A DNA stretch of 27,375 nt from Pleurotus ostreatus/Saccharomyces cerevisiae fusant. Its lineage: Eukaryota; Opisthokonta. The stretch is taken from the NCBI GenBank assembly GCA_024196135.1, contig JAMQCK010000344.1, positions 1-27,375 of the forward strand. Reading direction: 5' to 3'. A model generated the notes under the pieces. It was not told where the DNA came from, did not search any database, and worked only from the letters and a program-made list of their open reading frames with translations. This document shows positions 12,318-22,493 of the stretch, one piece after another. The position numbers and the translations under genes are program-made. The stretch's first letter is position 1. Each line of letters starts with the position of its first letter.

Positions 12318-15300
12318 ATGGCAGACATCGAGCGCGTTGCTCGAACATGGGTAGCGACCCAGAAGGACGAGGAAATTGACCATACTGTAGAGGGTAGCAT
12401 GACTCGCTTACTCCATGCGGTCTAGCTTGCTTAATTTGGAGCCCACAGAAATTTCTAATCGCCGCTTGACCTGGCTGGGCGTCGTGAAAGCCCTAGAGGA
12501 GTATCTTACTTCGGAAGATGATGAGCTGAGGCGGAAAGGTAGCATACTTCCTCTTAAAGACTTCATCCAGGCTGATGAATTTTTAGGCGTTGATTTTCTA
12601 GCTTCAGTGCTTGTCAAAGCACCGTCGAGCTCCTTCAACGTTCAGTCGAGTGTGTAATTCATTGACAAACTTCTTTCACAAGGCTTACATTTTATCAAGC
12701 CCGTGTGCTCATCTCCTTTATGAACAGTAAATTAGAGGACACCGAGACCATCGTCCCAGCTTTGAAGGGCCTCGTTCCTCTCAGTGCGCTTCCTGCCGCA
12801 GAGGCACCGGTCATCGTTCGAGCGTAAGGCGATGACTTTCCATATTTGCTTGAAATTTATGTCAACCTCCAACAGTCTCTTCTCGCACGTAACGATGAAG
12901 GCTCTCGTCCAATCCGTGCGATACAACGTCTTCACCATCATCGACACACTCATGGCTAAGCATCGAGAAGGTAGGCCTTTGCTTTCCTCTACTAACTCTT
13001 ACCTCATCGACTATCGACATCCCTTAGACCTCAAAGCCATCAACAACGAATTCCTTGACGGCTACATCCGCCTCGCCGATGGCGAGAAGGATCCGCGCAA
13101 CCTGCTTGTCGCGTTCGCTATAGCGCGGGTCATCCTCATCGAGTTCGACATCACGCCGTTCGTCGAGGTAAACTCTCCAATATCACCTGTCGAGATTATG
13201 GGTATACAATCTAATCATCCATTCACCAGCGCCTGTTCGAGATAACCTACTGCTACTTCCCCATTACCTTCCGCCCGCCGCCCAACGATCCGTACGGGAT
13301 CACTACAGACGATTTGCGAGCGGCGTTAAGGTATGCTTTCTCAAAATGCGCTGCAACACCTATTACCCATCCGTCTACATCTTGCTCATGGTCCGTGATC
13401 GCACAGAAAATGCCTGGCTGCCACTCCCGCCTTCGGGCCAATGGCGATCCCGATCTTCTTGGAGAAGCTGATGGCTGGGACTCCGGCCACGAAGGTACGT
13501 CCTACTCGCTCAGAGGTATACGATTTTCTGACAATCGCGCAACCCCACAGCGCGACGTTCTGCAAACAATGACCCTCTGCATCCCGGTCTACGGTGCCGC
13601 TGTCGCGCGCGCCAATGCCCGCAAGCTCTGGAATGCGCTCAAGCTTGAGGTAAATCTCTTCAGTCGCATATCCGACATCTGTCCATTGTTCGCCGACTGC
13701 CACTTGCTCACCCATTCCAGATATTCCAACCCACCGACCACGTAACCGAGGCCGAAGCCCTCAAGACTACCCAAGAGCTCGTCAAGACGATCTACGAGGA
13801 GTCCCCGGCAGACGACAGCGATATACAAGGCCTGGCGCGCGATGCCTGCGAAGAATGCATCGGCATACTCAAGGAGCCCGAAAAGAGCCAGGCGAAGTAC
13901 GCTATTAAGGTCCTGTGCGCGTTTATGTCCACGACTCGTAGGTGTCCTTCATATTTTCTGGTGTCGAGGGATTGTTCGTGCGGTATCAATGACCGATCGC
14001 TCACATCGCCCCCTCAGCATCTGTCTCCCGCTTCACCCTCTCTCAAGTCGTGCCACACCTCCTCAAGCTCTTCAACACGCCCGATGAGCTGTCGACGCGG
14101 CCCGCCATCCTTCAGCTACTGTCAGAGGTGATCGCGGCAAGCAGGGACTCAACTCTGATCTCACAGGACGACACCGAGGTCGCTCTTGCGCCGTACAAGG
14201 ACGAGGTCCTGGGAGTACTCACCGTCGGCCTCAATTCGTCTTCTTCTCGCTCCTCGGCCTTATCGGGCTTGACTGGCTTGGTGACCACGCCTGGCCTCAT
14301 CACGGACGACGAGGTCGGCTTCATTGTGCACAACCTCTCCGAGCTCGTGCAAGCAGGGCTGACGCAGGAAGATGATGCTGGGTGCGTGGTGTCTCCCATA
14401 TCCTACTCCTCAAGGGTGCCACGTCCTAAATCACCCCTCCAGCGACGAAGTCCTCAAACTCCTCGCCAAAATATCCGAGACCGCCCCACGGCACGTCGAA
14501 GAACAGCTCCTGCCCATGCTCTTCGCCGCCCTCCCTGACCGCGCACCCCCACGCGACGCCGACGCCGAGCGCGTGCGCATCTTCCGCGCTCTCGTCGCGC
14601 TCAAGGCCCTCTGCCAGCAGCCCGCCCTCTTTGGCACCCTCGTCTCGCGCGTGACGACCAAGTTCGACCTCATTTGCACCGCGTCGATCCCTGAAGCCGA
14701 GACTGACCTCACCGTCGCCTACGCTCACGCCCTACTCCGCACGCTCTCACAGACGCTCTCCGCAAAGGTCGACGCCGAGCACGTCGACGTTGTTAAGTAC
14801 ATCGACCGCCTGGTGCCACTGCTCTTCAACTTGTTCATTTTCTCTGCCTTGACGAACTTGACTGTCGGCACTGACTCGCGCCTAATCGCCGTTGCGGGCG
14901 ATCTCATCACGATGGTGGTGCAGGCACTACCTGTAGCGTCAGTTCTTCACATCCGGGTTTCTACAGATCACTGACTTTCTCTTAGCCGTCAAGAAACCTT
15001 TGCGAAAGCTCTCTTTGCAGCGTATACTGGCGGCGGCCTCAAGGGCATTGCAGAAGGCCAGCAGAAAATCCCTTCGTCACCACCGTTCGAGCCTTTGACC
15101 GTGAGTGGACTCACTCCAAGTGCGTTCTCATTGAACACGAAGTTGTAGGACTCCGCCCCCGCGCCGCAAAAGGGGACAGTCGCATTGCTCGCGTCTTCAG
15201 TAGTCGCTTTGCATCCCGAGGTAAGCACCTCCTCGGACTCGTGTCGTGTGCGTGAATGTGCGTGAATGCTAACGATCACCAGGTATCAGCTCCTCCCCCT

Positions 15301-16629
15301 CAGCCTTCAGCTTTCGTCGCACAAACACTCTGGTGGGGTCTGAAATCGGCGGAGACGGACTTGCAAAGGGCATCGGCTTGGCATATCTGTGCCTCTACCG
15401 CCAACAAGCGTACATCGGGTGAGCTATCAAACACGTATCGTACTGCATAGCCTGAAAACTGCTGTGCCTCTCAGACGTCTCGTCATTCCTCGAGGGCGAC
15501 CTTGATGATTTTTGGACGACCGTGATAACGAACCAAAGCGTCTGCGTCTCGCAAAGGCGTTACGCCATAAGGGCATGGGCTTGGGTAGGTATTTTCCGTC
15601 CCCTGTACCTCGTTGCTCTGACGTCGTCCCAGATATGCAGGGCTCTCCTCGTTCGGAACCATGCTGCTGCGGGCCCTCTGATCGACCGGCTCTTAACCCT
15701 TTTCAATGACGAGAACATTGGCTGGGACGCTGCTCGAGCGATTGGTCAGATTGGCAGGACAGACAACGTCTTGACGAAGCGGAATCACGCCGTCGTCCGA
15801 GTACGTTCATAGGTTTCGAGTAGCTCATGTGACTGACCCTCGTCAAGATCCTCTACCTGCAGAAGTATGTCAACAACGTCTTACCGCGCCTCATGAAAGA
15901 CGCTGCAGGGCACGACAGTGAGAGAATCAGTGATGGTCATGCATCTGCCGCTGACCCCACATCCCAGACGCAGTTGTGCAAACTGCTAGCCTCGTCGCTG
16001 TTACGTCACTGATAACCACGGTGCCAAAAGCGACTTACGCGCAAGAACTAGAATCAGTCAGTCGATTGTTCATCAACATCGAGCGCCATGCTCACCCTAG
16101 TATAGCTCTACCCGCTCCTCCTCCGCGCCCTCGACCTACCTGATCACGACATTCGGGCCAACGTCATCGAGACGCTGCTGGCCATCAACAACGACGACGC
16201 GCCGGAGAGCAGCAGAGCATCTGAGCACGCTTCCACCCTCGTCTCCGTGATGCTCAAGAACTGCATCACGGCAACTATGCCATCAGTAGTATGGGTTTCT
16301 CTTCTTTCAGGCTCTTCGCACTGAGTTGACTCTTGATCGTATAGCGCGTCCGGATAGCCGCCCTGCAATACCTCGGTATCCTTCCGAATATCTTGATGCG
16401 CGAGGTGCTGCAACGGTACAGATCAACGGTGGTCAAGGAGCTCTCCAAGGCGCTGGACGATCCGAAGAAGGCAGTGCGCAAAGAAGCAGTCACGACGAGG
16501 TCAGCTCCTCTTCATGTTATCGAGGCCTTCTCATGCTAACGCCACCACACATTCAGAACGAAATGGTATACTTTTAATCCGAACAAACTCTCAGCAGCTA
16601 TGCTGACATTCGACAGGTTCACGGCGTGA
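12318..16629 (+). CDS. MMS19: MMS19/Met18, cytosolic Fe-S cluster assembly HEAT-repeat protein
   Basis: Targeting subunit of the CIA complex, handing Fe-S clusters to DNA polymerases, primase, XPD/Rad3 and other helicases. Exons: 12318-12393, 12449-12538, 12587-12649, 12700-12823, 12876-12970, 13028-13167, 13230-13330, 13407-13494, 13551-13649, 13721-13937, 14018-14381, 14443-14937, 14986-15100, 15149-15220, 15283-15418, 15475-15584, 15633-15800, 15848-15917, 15968-16056, 16106-16288, 16345-16499, 16557-16565, 16617-16629. They total 3072 nt and encode 1023 residues, close to human MMS19 (about 1030). Signatures: N-terminal domain with TWLGVVKALEEYLTSEDDELRRKGV, FMNSKLEDTETIVPALKGL and YCYFPITFRPPPNDPYGIT; helical HEAT repeats throughout; C-terminal HEAT repeats with VRIAALQYLG and KAVRKEAV. 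It ends TRTKWFTA. The acceptor at 12699 was chosen over that at 12682 because it restores QSTRVLISFMNSKLED in frame with a 50-nt intron. The penultimate exon is only 9 nt. Confidence 0.93.
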
Positions 16630-17048
16630 GCTGGATGTATGCTTATAAGTGAGTAGGCGCTAGTTGCGCCAGTCATGCATAGCTCATCTTGCACTTAGTG
16701 TGTTCTTGTATCATGATCCCCTCAACCATTGTAACGACCTGTACTCGATGGTGTGCTACCTGTCGTGTTCCACCGCACCCGAGTGTACTTCTCGGGTTGG
16801 TAGGTATTTCTACCTCCGTATCTTCGGCATCACACCTATTGCGACTACCCCTTCCGTGCATATAATCCCGCATGCTCGTGCAAGCTCGGCCTGGGTTTGT
16901 GTGAGCTTGAGAAGCGTGACGGCTGTTCATCAGAAACGGTCACGCGTAAGTCACGAGAAGTCACACTGCGTAACCGCCTGGAGCAACTTGACCTAAACGT
17001 CCATCAAGGTCAACGACGACCAGCTACGAAGGACGCGAACATATTTAA
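16630..17048. other. Intergenic region between MMS19 and the APH-like gene
   Basis: 419 bp with no supportable gene or RNA. Overlapping short frames on both strands have no recognisable domain. An AT-rich atatttaaat directly abuts the ATG at 17049, too close for a conventional TATA box. Confidence 0.55.
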
Positions 17049-18094
17049 ATGACGAAAGAGGAGAAGAATGGCCTCAGTAAGTCCACTAAATTATACTGGG
17101 TGGCCGAAATTTCTCATGCCTTCACAGCTTCATCGTCGCCACCCATATCTTACGCTGATGCTATGAGTCGCCTGAGAGCTAATATCGAGAAAGACAAGGC
17201 ACGAAACGAACGACAGAGACGATCCCCTATATATTGGATAGGACGACTATTCTCGGCGACTTCCGGGTTCATGCAGAGGTTGGTTGCCATGTTGTTATAC
17301 CCCGTCGGTGACCAGTTGTGGCATCGTGAGTTCCACTCATCTTCTCCAACCCTATCAAAGCTGAACATTGTCGTTGAGTGACTGCTGGCCACTGGCTTCA
17401 CATCAAAGCGACGTATCGCTCCTCCAGCACCGAGGCCGCCACCTTGCGTTTCATCAAAGAGAACACGACAATCCCGGTTCCCTCGGTGCTCGCGCACTTC
17501 TCGTGGTGGTCGGTCGACTATCTCGTCATGACTCGAGCCAGCGGTGTGCCTCTCGACTGGGCCTGGAGCAAGCTATCGGACTCGCAGCGTCAAGAGATTG
17601 TGGCACAGCTGGCGGACTTCGTAACGCAGATGCGCGCGTTGCCGCCACCTGACGACAATCGAATCTGCTCTGTCACCGGTGGTCCCATACGTGACTCCCG
17701 CGCGTATACAGGCCCCGAATGCGGTCCCTTCTCAGACGAGGCCCACTTCAACCTGCAATTGCGTAATGGTCGCCCAATCGAGGACTTTGCGCAGCGGTTC
17801 CCCGCGCTCCCCTCCATGCATCGAAGGCGTCACCCAATCGTATTCACTCACGGGGATATCGCCCCGCGCAACATAATGGTCAAGGGTACGAGGGTGACCG
17901 CTCTCTTGGACTGGGAAAACGCGGGATGGTATCCGGCTCACTGGGAATACTGCAAGGCGTATTGGGCGTCCTGGGGACCCGACCACGCCTCTTGGTCTGC
18001 ATACTTTTCTCAATTTATACCCCGCTTTCAGGAGGAAGCAGACGTCGATCTACAGCTGTGGCAGGAGACATGGGTACCCAGCACCCGAGTCTAG
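17049..18094 (+). CDS. APH / choline-kinase-fold small-molecule phosphotransferase
   Basis: A member of the aminoglycoside-phosphotransferase superfamily (protein-kinase-like fold), very expanded in fungi; natural substrate unknown. Exons: 17049-17076, 17128-17325, 17379-18094. They total 942 nt and encode 313 residues. The N-terminal 75 residues are Ser-rich and basic, with a short hydrophobic stretch FMQRLVAMLLYPVG. The catalytic core starts near residue 80 with STEAATLRFIKENTTIPVPSVL and continues with YLVMTRASGVPL (hinge-like). The Brenner motif is FTHGDIAPRNIMV (His233, Asp235, Asn240). The metal-binding motif is LLDWENAGWYPAHWEY (Asp253, Glu255). The catalytic residues are intact, so an active kinase is expected. 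There is no reason to infer antibiotic resistance. The first exon is only 28 nt, and its start is supported mainly by the good 51-nt intron that follows. Confidence 0.85.
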
Positions 18095-18232
18095 ACCTAT
18101 CTTGGTATGTGTTCCAACTCTTTCCGCATTACTATGGTTGACGACTGAAACCACCGTCAGCTCGATGGACTTTTGACCGTACACGACTTACGATACACCT
18201 CCATTACGGAACTAATGTCAACGCTATGATGT

Positions 18233-18778
18233 TTAGAGATCCACAATGACGCTCGACATATCTCGTCCCCCGCTATCAAGACGCGCCATGACCTGAAAGC
18301 TGCGACCCTCAAGCGTCATTCCCCGAGCCTGCACGCGCTGCTTGAACTTCTCGAACCACTCGTCGCCCCCGATCCGGAACGGGAAGGGGTTGTCCATGAT
18401 CCCCGCGTCGATGAACGACCGTATGACCCTAATCGCCCACCAAGCACAAGACCAATGCTGAGCGTCCCGTGGGTACGACTCCCTGTCATGCGTAGCAGGC
18501 AATTCAGAGATGAACTGTGACATCGTTTCCTCCGTGATCGTCTTCACTTCTGGGAGGCGGACGAAGCCAATCATGCGGTCCGTATTCAACACGTTTACGC
18601 GTCTGTGGTCGGTCTTCCAGTTCCCATCTCCCTCATTGGTGATCTGGTATACCGTCGCAGGAATCAGGCAGCGTGCGTCCAGATCTTCTGTGGCATGCGG
18701 GAGCAACGCCCAGTGATACAGCCCTTGAATCCGCTGGTTTTCGACCTTGTAGGCATATAGTACGATGAACAGGTACAT
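18233..18778 (-). CDS. Uncharacterised 181-residue protein with HWAL and HWSCAWW motifs
   Basis: Not recognised with confidence. It is a single coding exon on the minus strand, starting at MYLFIVLYAY. The open frame extends seven codons further upstream, but only to a TTG. Visible features are an N-terminal beta-rich segment with IQGLYHWALLP, then YQITNEGDGNWKTDHRRVNVLN, MIGFVRLPEV, and an Ala/Trp-rich helix QHWSCAWWAIRVIRSFIDAG near the middle. It has no signal peptide or membrane span. The order (HWAL, tyrosine-strand, Cys-x-Trp helix) recalls uncharacterised fungal DUF families with an NlpC/P60-like layout; that is a guess. A 49-nt intron with good signals (donor 18848, acceptor 18800) lies just upstream, suggesting a non-coding first exon. 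It lies downstream of the CLC gene on the same strand and is convergent with the APH-like gene. Confidence 0.6.
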   Translation of the reverse strand: MYLFIVLYAYKVENQRIQGLYHWALLPHATEDLDARCLIPATVYQITNEGDGNWKTDHRRVNVLNTDRMIGFVRLPEVKTITEETMSQFISELPATHDRESYPRDAQHWSCAWWAIRVIRSFIDAGIMDNPFPFRIGGDEWFEKFKQRVQARGMTLEGRSFQVMARLDSGGRDMSSVIVDL

Positions 18779-18799
18779 GCCAGGCGAATACCACGTCAA

Positions 18800-18848
18800 C
18801 TACGTCTCCATATCAGCAAAGAGATAATTTTCAGTGTAGTACACGTAC
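18800..18848 (-). other. Predicted 5'-UTR intron of the 18233-18778 gene
   Basis: On the minus strand, gtacgtgtac ... tttgctgatatggagacgtag is 49 nt, the standard intron size in this window, with donor, branch-like ctgat and acceptor in place. The upstream exon cannot be joined in the coding frame without a stop, so it is best read as untranslated. A GATAAAAG element about 80 nt farther upstream could be its TATA box. Confidence 0.4.
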
Positions 18849-19077
18849 CGTCGTCGATCAACCCGTTTTGTGCGAGCGCACTGTCGAAGGCGATGACCAG
18901 CGATGATGAGGGGAATACGCTGGGTGCTTTTATCCTACCCCAATCTTTTGTGGCGCACGCCTCATGCCCGTCGACCAGAATGCATTTTTCTCGTGATCGA
19001 GCCTTACGTGACATCGACGTTCTCGCAGATGACCCAAACCAGACGCCATAGATTACACAGAAAGAAACCACAGAACA

Positions 19078-22000
19078 CTATGGATGCTCCGCAAGCGCTG
19101 CCGCATGTGGGAAATGCCTATTCAGAAGTGCGACGATGTCCGACTTGGTTACCAACCCTGCAAATAGTCCGCCTGCATGCGTAAACAATATTCGGCGCAA
19201 GTTCTGCGGGGGAAAAGGGTCTTGAGGACAACAAGGCTTCCCTCCGTGAAGAGACGGCGCACCAATTTCTGGAACATGCTGATCACGACCTCTTGCGGTG
19301 TATCCTGTCGAAGGAACAGCATGGACGGCTCAAGCAATGCGGTCAGATCGACCGCATTCTCGGTTGCCTCCACCTCCCGTTTGGGATTAGAGAACAACGC
19401 TTTGCGAGAGGTATCGCCTTCCAAACGTCCTGTAGGCGAGTGAGTTTCGGTTGGTCAGCCGACCAGGCGATTACCCACTGATAGCAGACAGCAGCCTCTC
19501 CCGCTCCACGTATCCCACAAGCCTCCCCTTTGCGAGCACAGGGAAGCCGTTGAAGGACTTCTCCGACGCCAGGCGTTCTGCGGTTGCTCGGTCAACGATT
19601 GGTCGTCATTCGTCAATTCATGCACTCACCAAGCTCTCCAATGGTGCGCTCGCCATCTTCTAAGCACACGACATCCTCCGCGCTACGCATGAAGCTCGCG
19701 CCAGTAGCGCCTTTGTCCTTGTAGTCCACCGGCGGGAGCCATGGGTATCGCCTCAACGCAATCCAGACGGGATAGATACCGTCCGACCCGAGCGCGTCGC
19801 CGACCATCTTGGCCGTCATGACAGCGACCATGATGGGCACGACGTGCGAGAGAGCGCCGGTGAGCTGTAAGTGGAATGGTCAGAGGGGACATGGACACTA
19901 TGCTCGCGTTGCGTACCTCGAACAGAATGACGACGATGGAGACTATAGCTCGGTTAGTAAATGCGAATTCTGACAGCGAAAGACACGCACTCGTCATCCT
20001 AGTGACCCCACCCAGCATCGCAGCCGCTCCAACCACTGCATAGAAGCCTGGCGAAATACAACGTACGCTGGGATCCGGAGGACATGAGGTGAACATCCAC
20101 GCGTCAGGGTACCATCGCTGCACGTCTTGCCTGAACATCGACGTCAGCTTTGACTCGTCGATTCCACCAACACGACCAACATGATCAATCCCATAGCCCG
20201 TCCAAGGCATGCACCGATGGCGATAGTGGGCATGAATATGCCAGCTGGCACCTACGCTCGACGCCGTCAGTCTGTGAGGTTCGCGCGATGCACTTCACAC
20301 ACCATCATCCCAAAAGTCCACGACGTCAGCACCAGCTTTATCCCCGCCGTCAGCGATAGCAAGAATACGTTTTCCCAGAGCGCTGTAGGGCTAAGACGCT
20401 GTTCAGGATGTCGCCTTCCTCCATGCCACAATAGACTCACTTGCACAATCCATGATAATCGCCTCTATTGGGGTCGCACTCTTGGAACAAGTTCGCGACT
20501 AGCTCCGCCATCTGTACACTGGCAAGTATGTTCAGCATCAGCAGCCTCATTTCCGGCGGGATGACGAAGCGTACCGACAGAACACGATCTGGGGAGTATC
20601 AGTATCGAGCGCTGCCATGGAGTCGAGCCAAAACTCACCAAAAAGCTGACAGCGGCTGTCACGGCGCTCACGCCGATAACCTCCAGTACCGGGTATTCGT
20701 GAATTAGGCTATAGCGTCTCAGCAATGCTACCTGCACGTTCAGCTTGATGAGGAGGGAACCCAGGACGCCCTGAACATCGAGCCGTAAGCTTGCGCTCAT
20801 CCGCTCGCGAAAACTGTGGCGCTTACGCCGATGACGCCCAACGCAAGCCAGGGGAACTGCGAATCGATACCTCCATTAGCACGAAACGTGTTCATGCACG
20901 CAGCTGGCAAACGTACCATCTCGAAGCCTTGCCACGTATCGCTGCCGCTGGTGACCTGCATGAAGGTTTAGCTCGTGAAGTCAATTGATCCATCTGCTCC
21001 CTACCTGAAACAACACCAGCTTCGAAGTGCCGAATGGATCAATATACTGCAAGGCGACTGCAGCGACGGCCGATGCAACAAAGCCTCGCCACATAACGTC
21101 AAACTCCTTTGCGAAAGTGTCCAGCTCTACTGTGTGTCAAAAAGTGGATTGCATGTACGACTCATCATGAGCGCACCTTCCAACCCAAACAGTACACCGC
21201 CCAAAGGGCTACCGAAAGCCACAGAGACACCTGCAGCAGCTGCGGCAGCCAACATCTTCCGCTTTTCGGCTACCGAAATCAGCATCTGAAGGGCTCGTCC
21301 ACTAGAACTGTTGCATACCTTCATTGTTCTTGAATTGACTGAACAAGCGAGAAAGCAAAGTCGCTATGCAGCAAGCTACGTGTACGAGCGGTCCCTGGAC
21401 ATAGGTTAGAAGTGAGTAAATCCAGGACACCATACATACCTCTTTCCCTAATACCAGACCCGAGGCAACAGACAGCGCCAGACCAAGAGCCTTGATGAGT
21501 AGCGTCCACGGTGTCAGGAAGGCGTCGAGGACGTATCCGCTGAGGATCTGTCGCATAAATCAGTGAGCCTTCGACACTGGGCCGTAGAAAGGCATACAGC
21601 CTTGATTTCGGGGACTTGCGCTCATCGTAAGTATGCAACCTCAGCAAACGATAGCCGACGTACTTCCAGTATGGAACGCACTGTGCAGGTGTCAGCGTGA
21701 ATCGAGGAGAGAAGACCTGAGACGCACTATGGCGCATAGCTTTGTACAAGGATGGCAGCGCTTGCGGCGAACACAATCTGTGTCTGGGTGGGCAGGAGGT
21801 TCGGGCGCAGGTAGGACGCACATACAGCTAGCGCGACGTAGATGGTGGACTGCAGAATAGCTTGCGCACCAATCATCCGTACGTTCAAGAACGCGCTCCA
21901 TGACTTCCATTCAGTGCATAATTCGCCAGCTATATGGAGGGAACCAGAGGTGAGCCCTTGCGCGCCACATAGATTGCTCACACGCACGATCTAAGCCCGA

Positions 22001-22421
22001 ACAGCATGCTGGCTGGTTGTAGAAGAAGCCATAGGTACAGCGACCTTCTCTCAGGTCTGCAAGCCTACCCATGAAGTCAGCACGGCACTTGGGCTGGACA
22101 ACACGCATAGACGCACCATTTGACCAGAACATCCAGCCAAGCGCCTGCGACACCGATGCTCACACCAGTCAGGATCACCACGAACCACATCCGCGCCGCA
22201 TCCATGGCAGGTAGCAGGAATCCTCGAATCCCATGTTGCGAGTGCAGCATCTGTGTGCGCGCTCGCGCGAGGGCCTCTTCGGCGAACCAGTCAATAGAGC
22301 TCCCATCGTTGTACTTCGCTGGCGCGGTAGCGTGCACATCACGCAGACGTCCATCAGCGTCGAGCTCGAAGAGTTCCTCGTCGCGCCAGCCAGCGCCCTC
22401 AGGGCCTTCCGGGGCTGTCAT
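19078..22421 (-). CDS. CLC-family chloride channel/exchanger with CBS domains
   Basis: Membrane anion channel or Cl-/H+ exchanger, probably of Golgi/endosome/vacuole as for yeast Gef1. Exons, transcript order: 22421-22117, 22064-21988, 21929-21728, 21680-21664, 21614-21598, 21547-21440, 21394-21319, 21269-21177, 21126-21005, 20955-20917, 20856-20827, 20770-20639, 20588-20575, 20518-20441, 20390-20303, 20251-20181, 20130-19991, 19942-19917, 19864-19630, 19577-19479, 19429-19263, 19203-19078. They total 2262 nt and encode 753 residues. Signatures: cytosolic N-terminus to about 75; filter motif HTGIPE (198-203) instead of GSGIPE; GKEGPLVH with gating Glu242; GGVLFGLEEL with Glu298/299 (proton-glutamate region, arguing for exchange); GMMVPAGIFMP; GAAAMLGGVTRMT. 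Two CBS domains fill about 590-750 (NGFPVLAKGRLVGYVERERL; AGGLFAGLVTKSDIVALL). One donor (20180, gttggt) is atypical but gives a 50-nt intron and restores frame. Confidence 0.93.
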
Positions 22422-22493
22422 AGCCGCCGTAGTCGACGTTGAGAACAAGACGCGTTTCGCACGCGACGCGCGCGACACTCCCTGCTTCCTACC
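22422..22493. promoter_or_regulatory. 72-bp bidirectional promoter between CLC and MED4 genes
   Basis: The two start codons (22421 minus, 22494 plus) are only 72 bp apart. The interval is GC-rich and contains ACGCGT at 22450-22455, the MluI cell-cycle box bound by MBF-type factors, followed by further CGCG units. No TATA box is seen. Promoter elements must overlap coding sequence or the transcripts must have very short leaders. Confidence 0.5.

Noticed and set aside
12650..12682. Alternative MMS19 acceptor at 12682 (gctt...)
   Set aside because: It leads to a stop or a frame mismatch with the preceding donor; the acceptor at 12699 gives a 50-nt intron and family-like sequence.
15585..15640. 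MMS19 acceptor at atgcag (15640)
   Set aside because: It breaks the frame; the acceptor at gtcccag (15632) gives a 48-nt intron and continues the HEAT repeat in phase.
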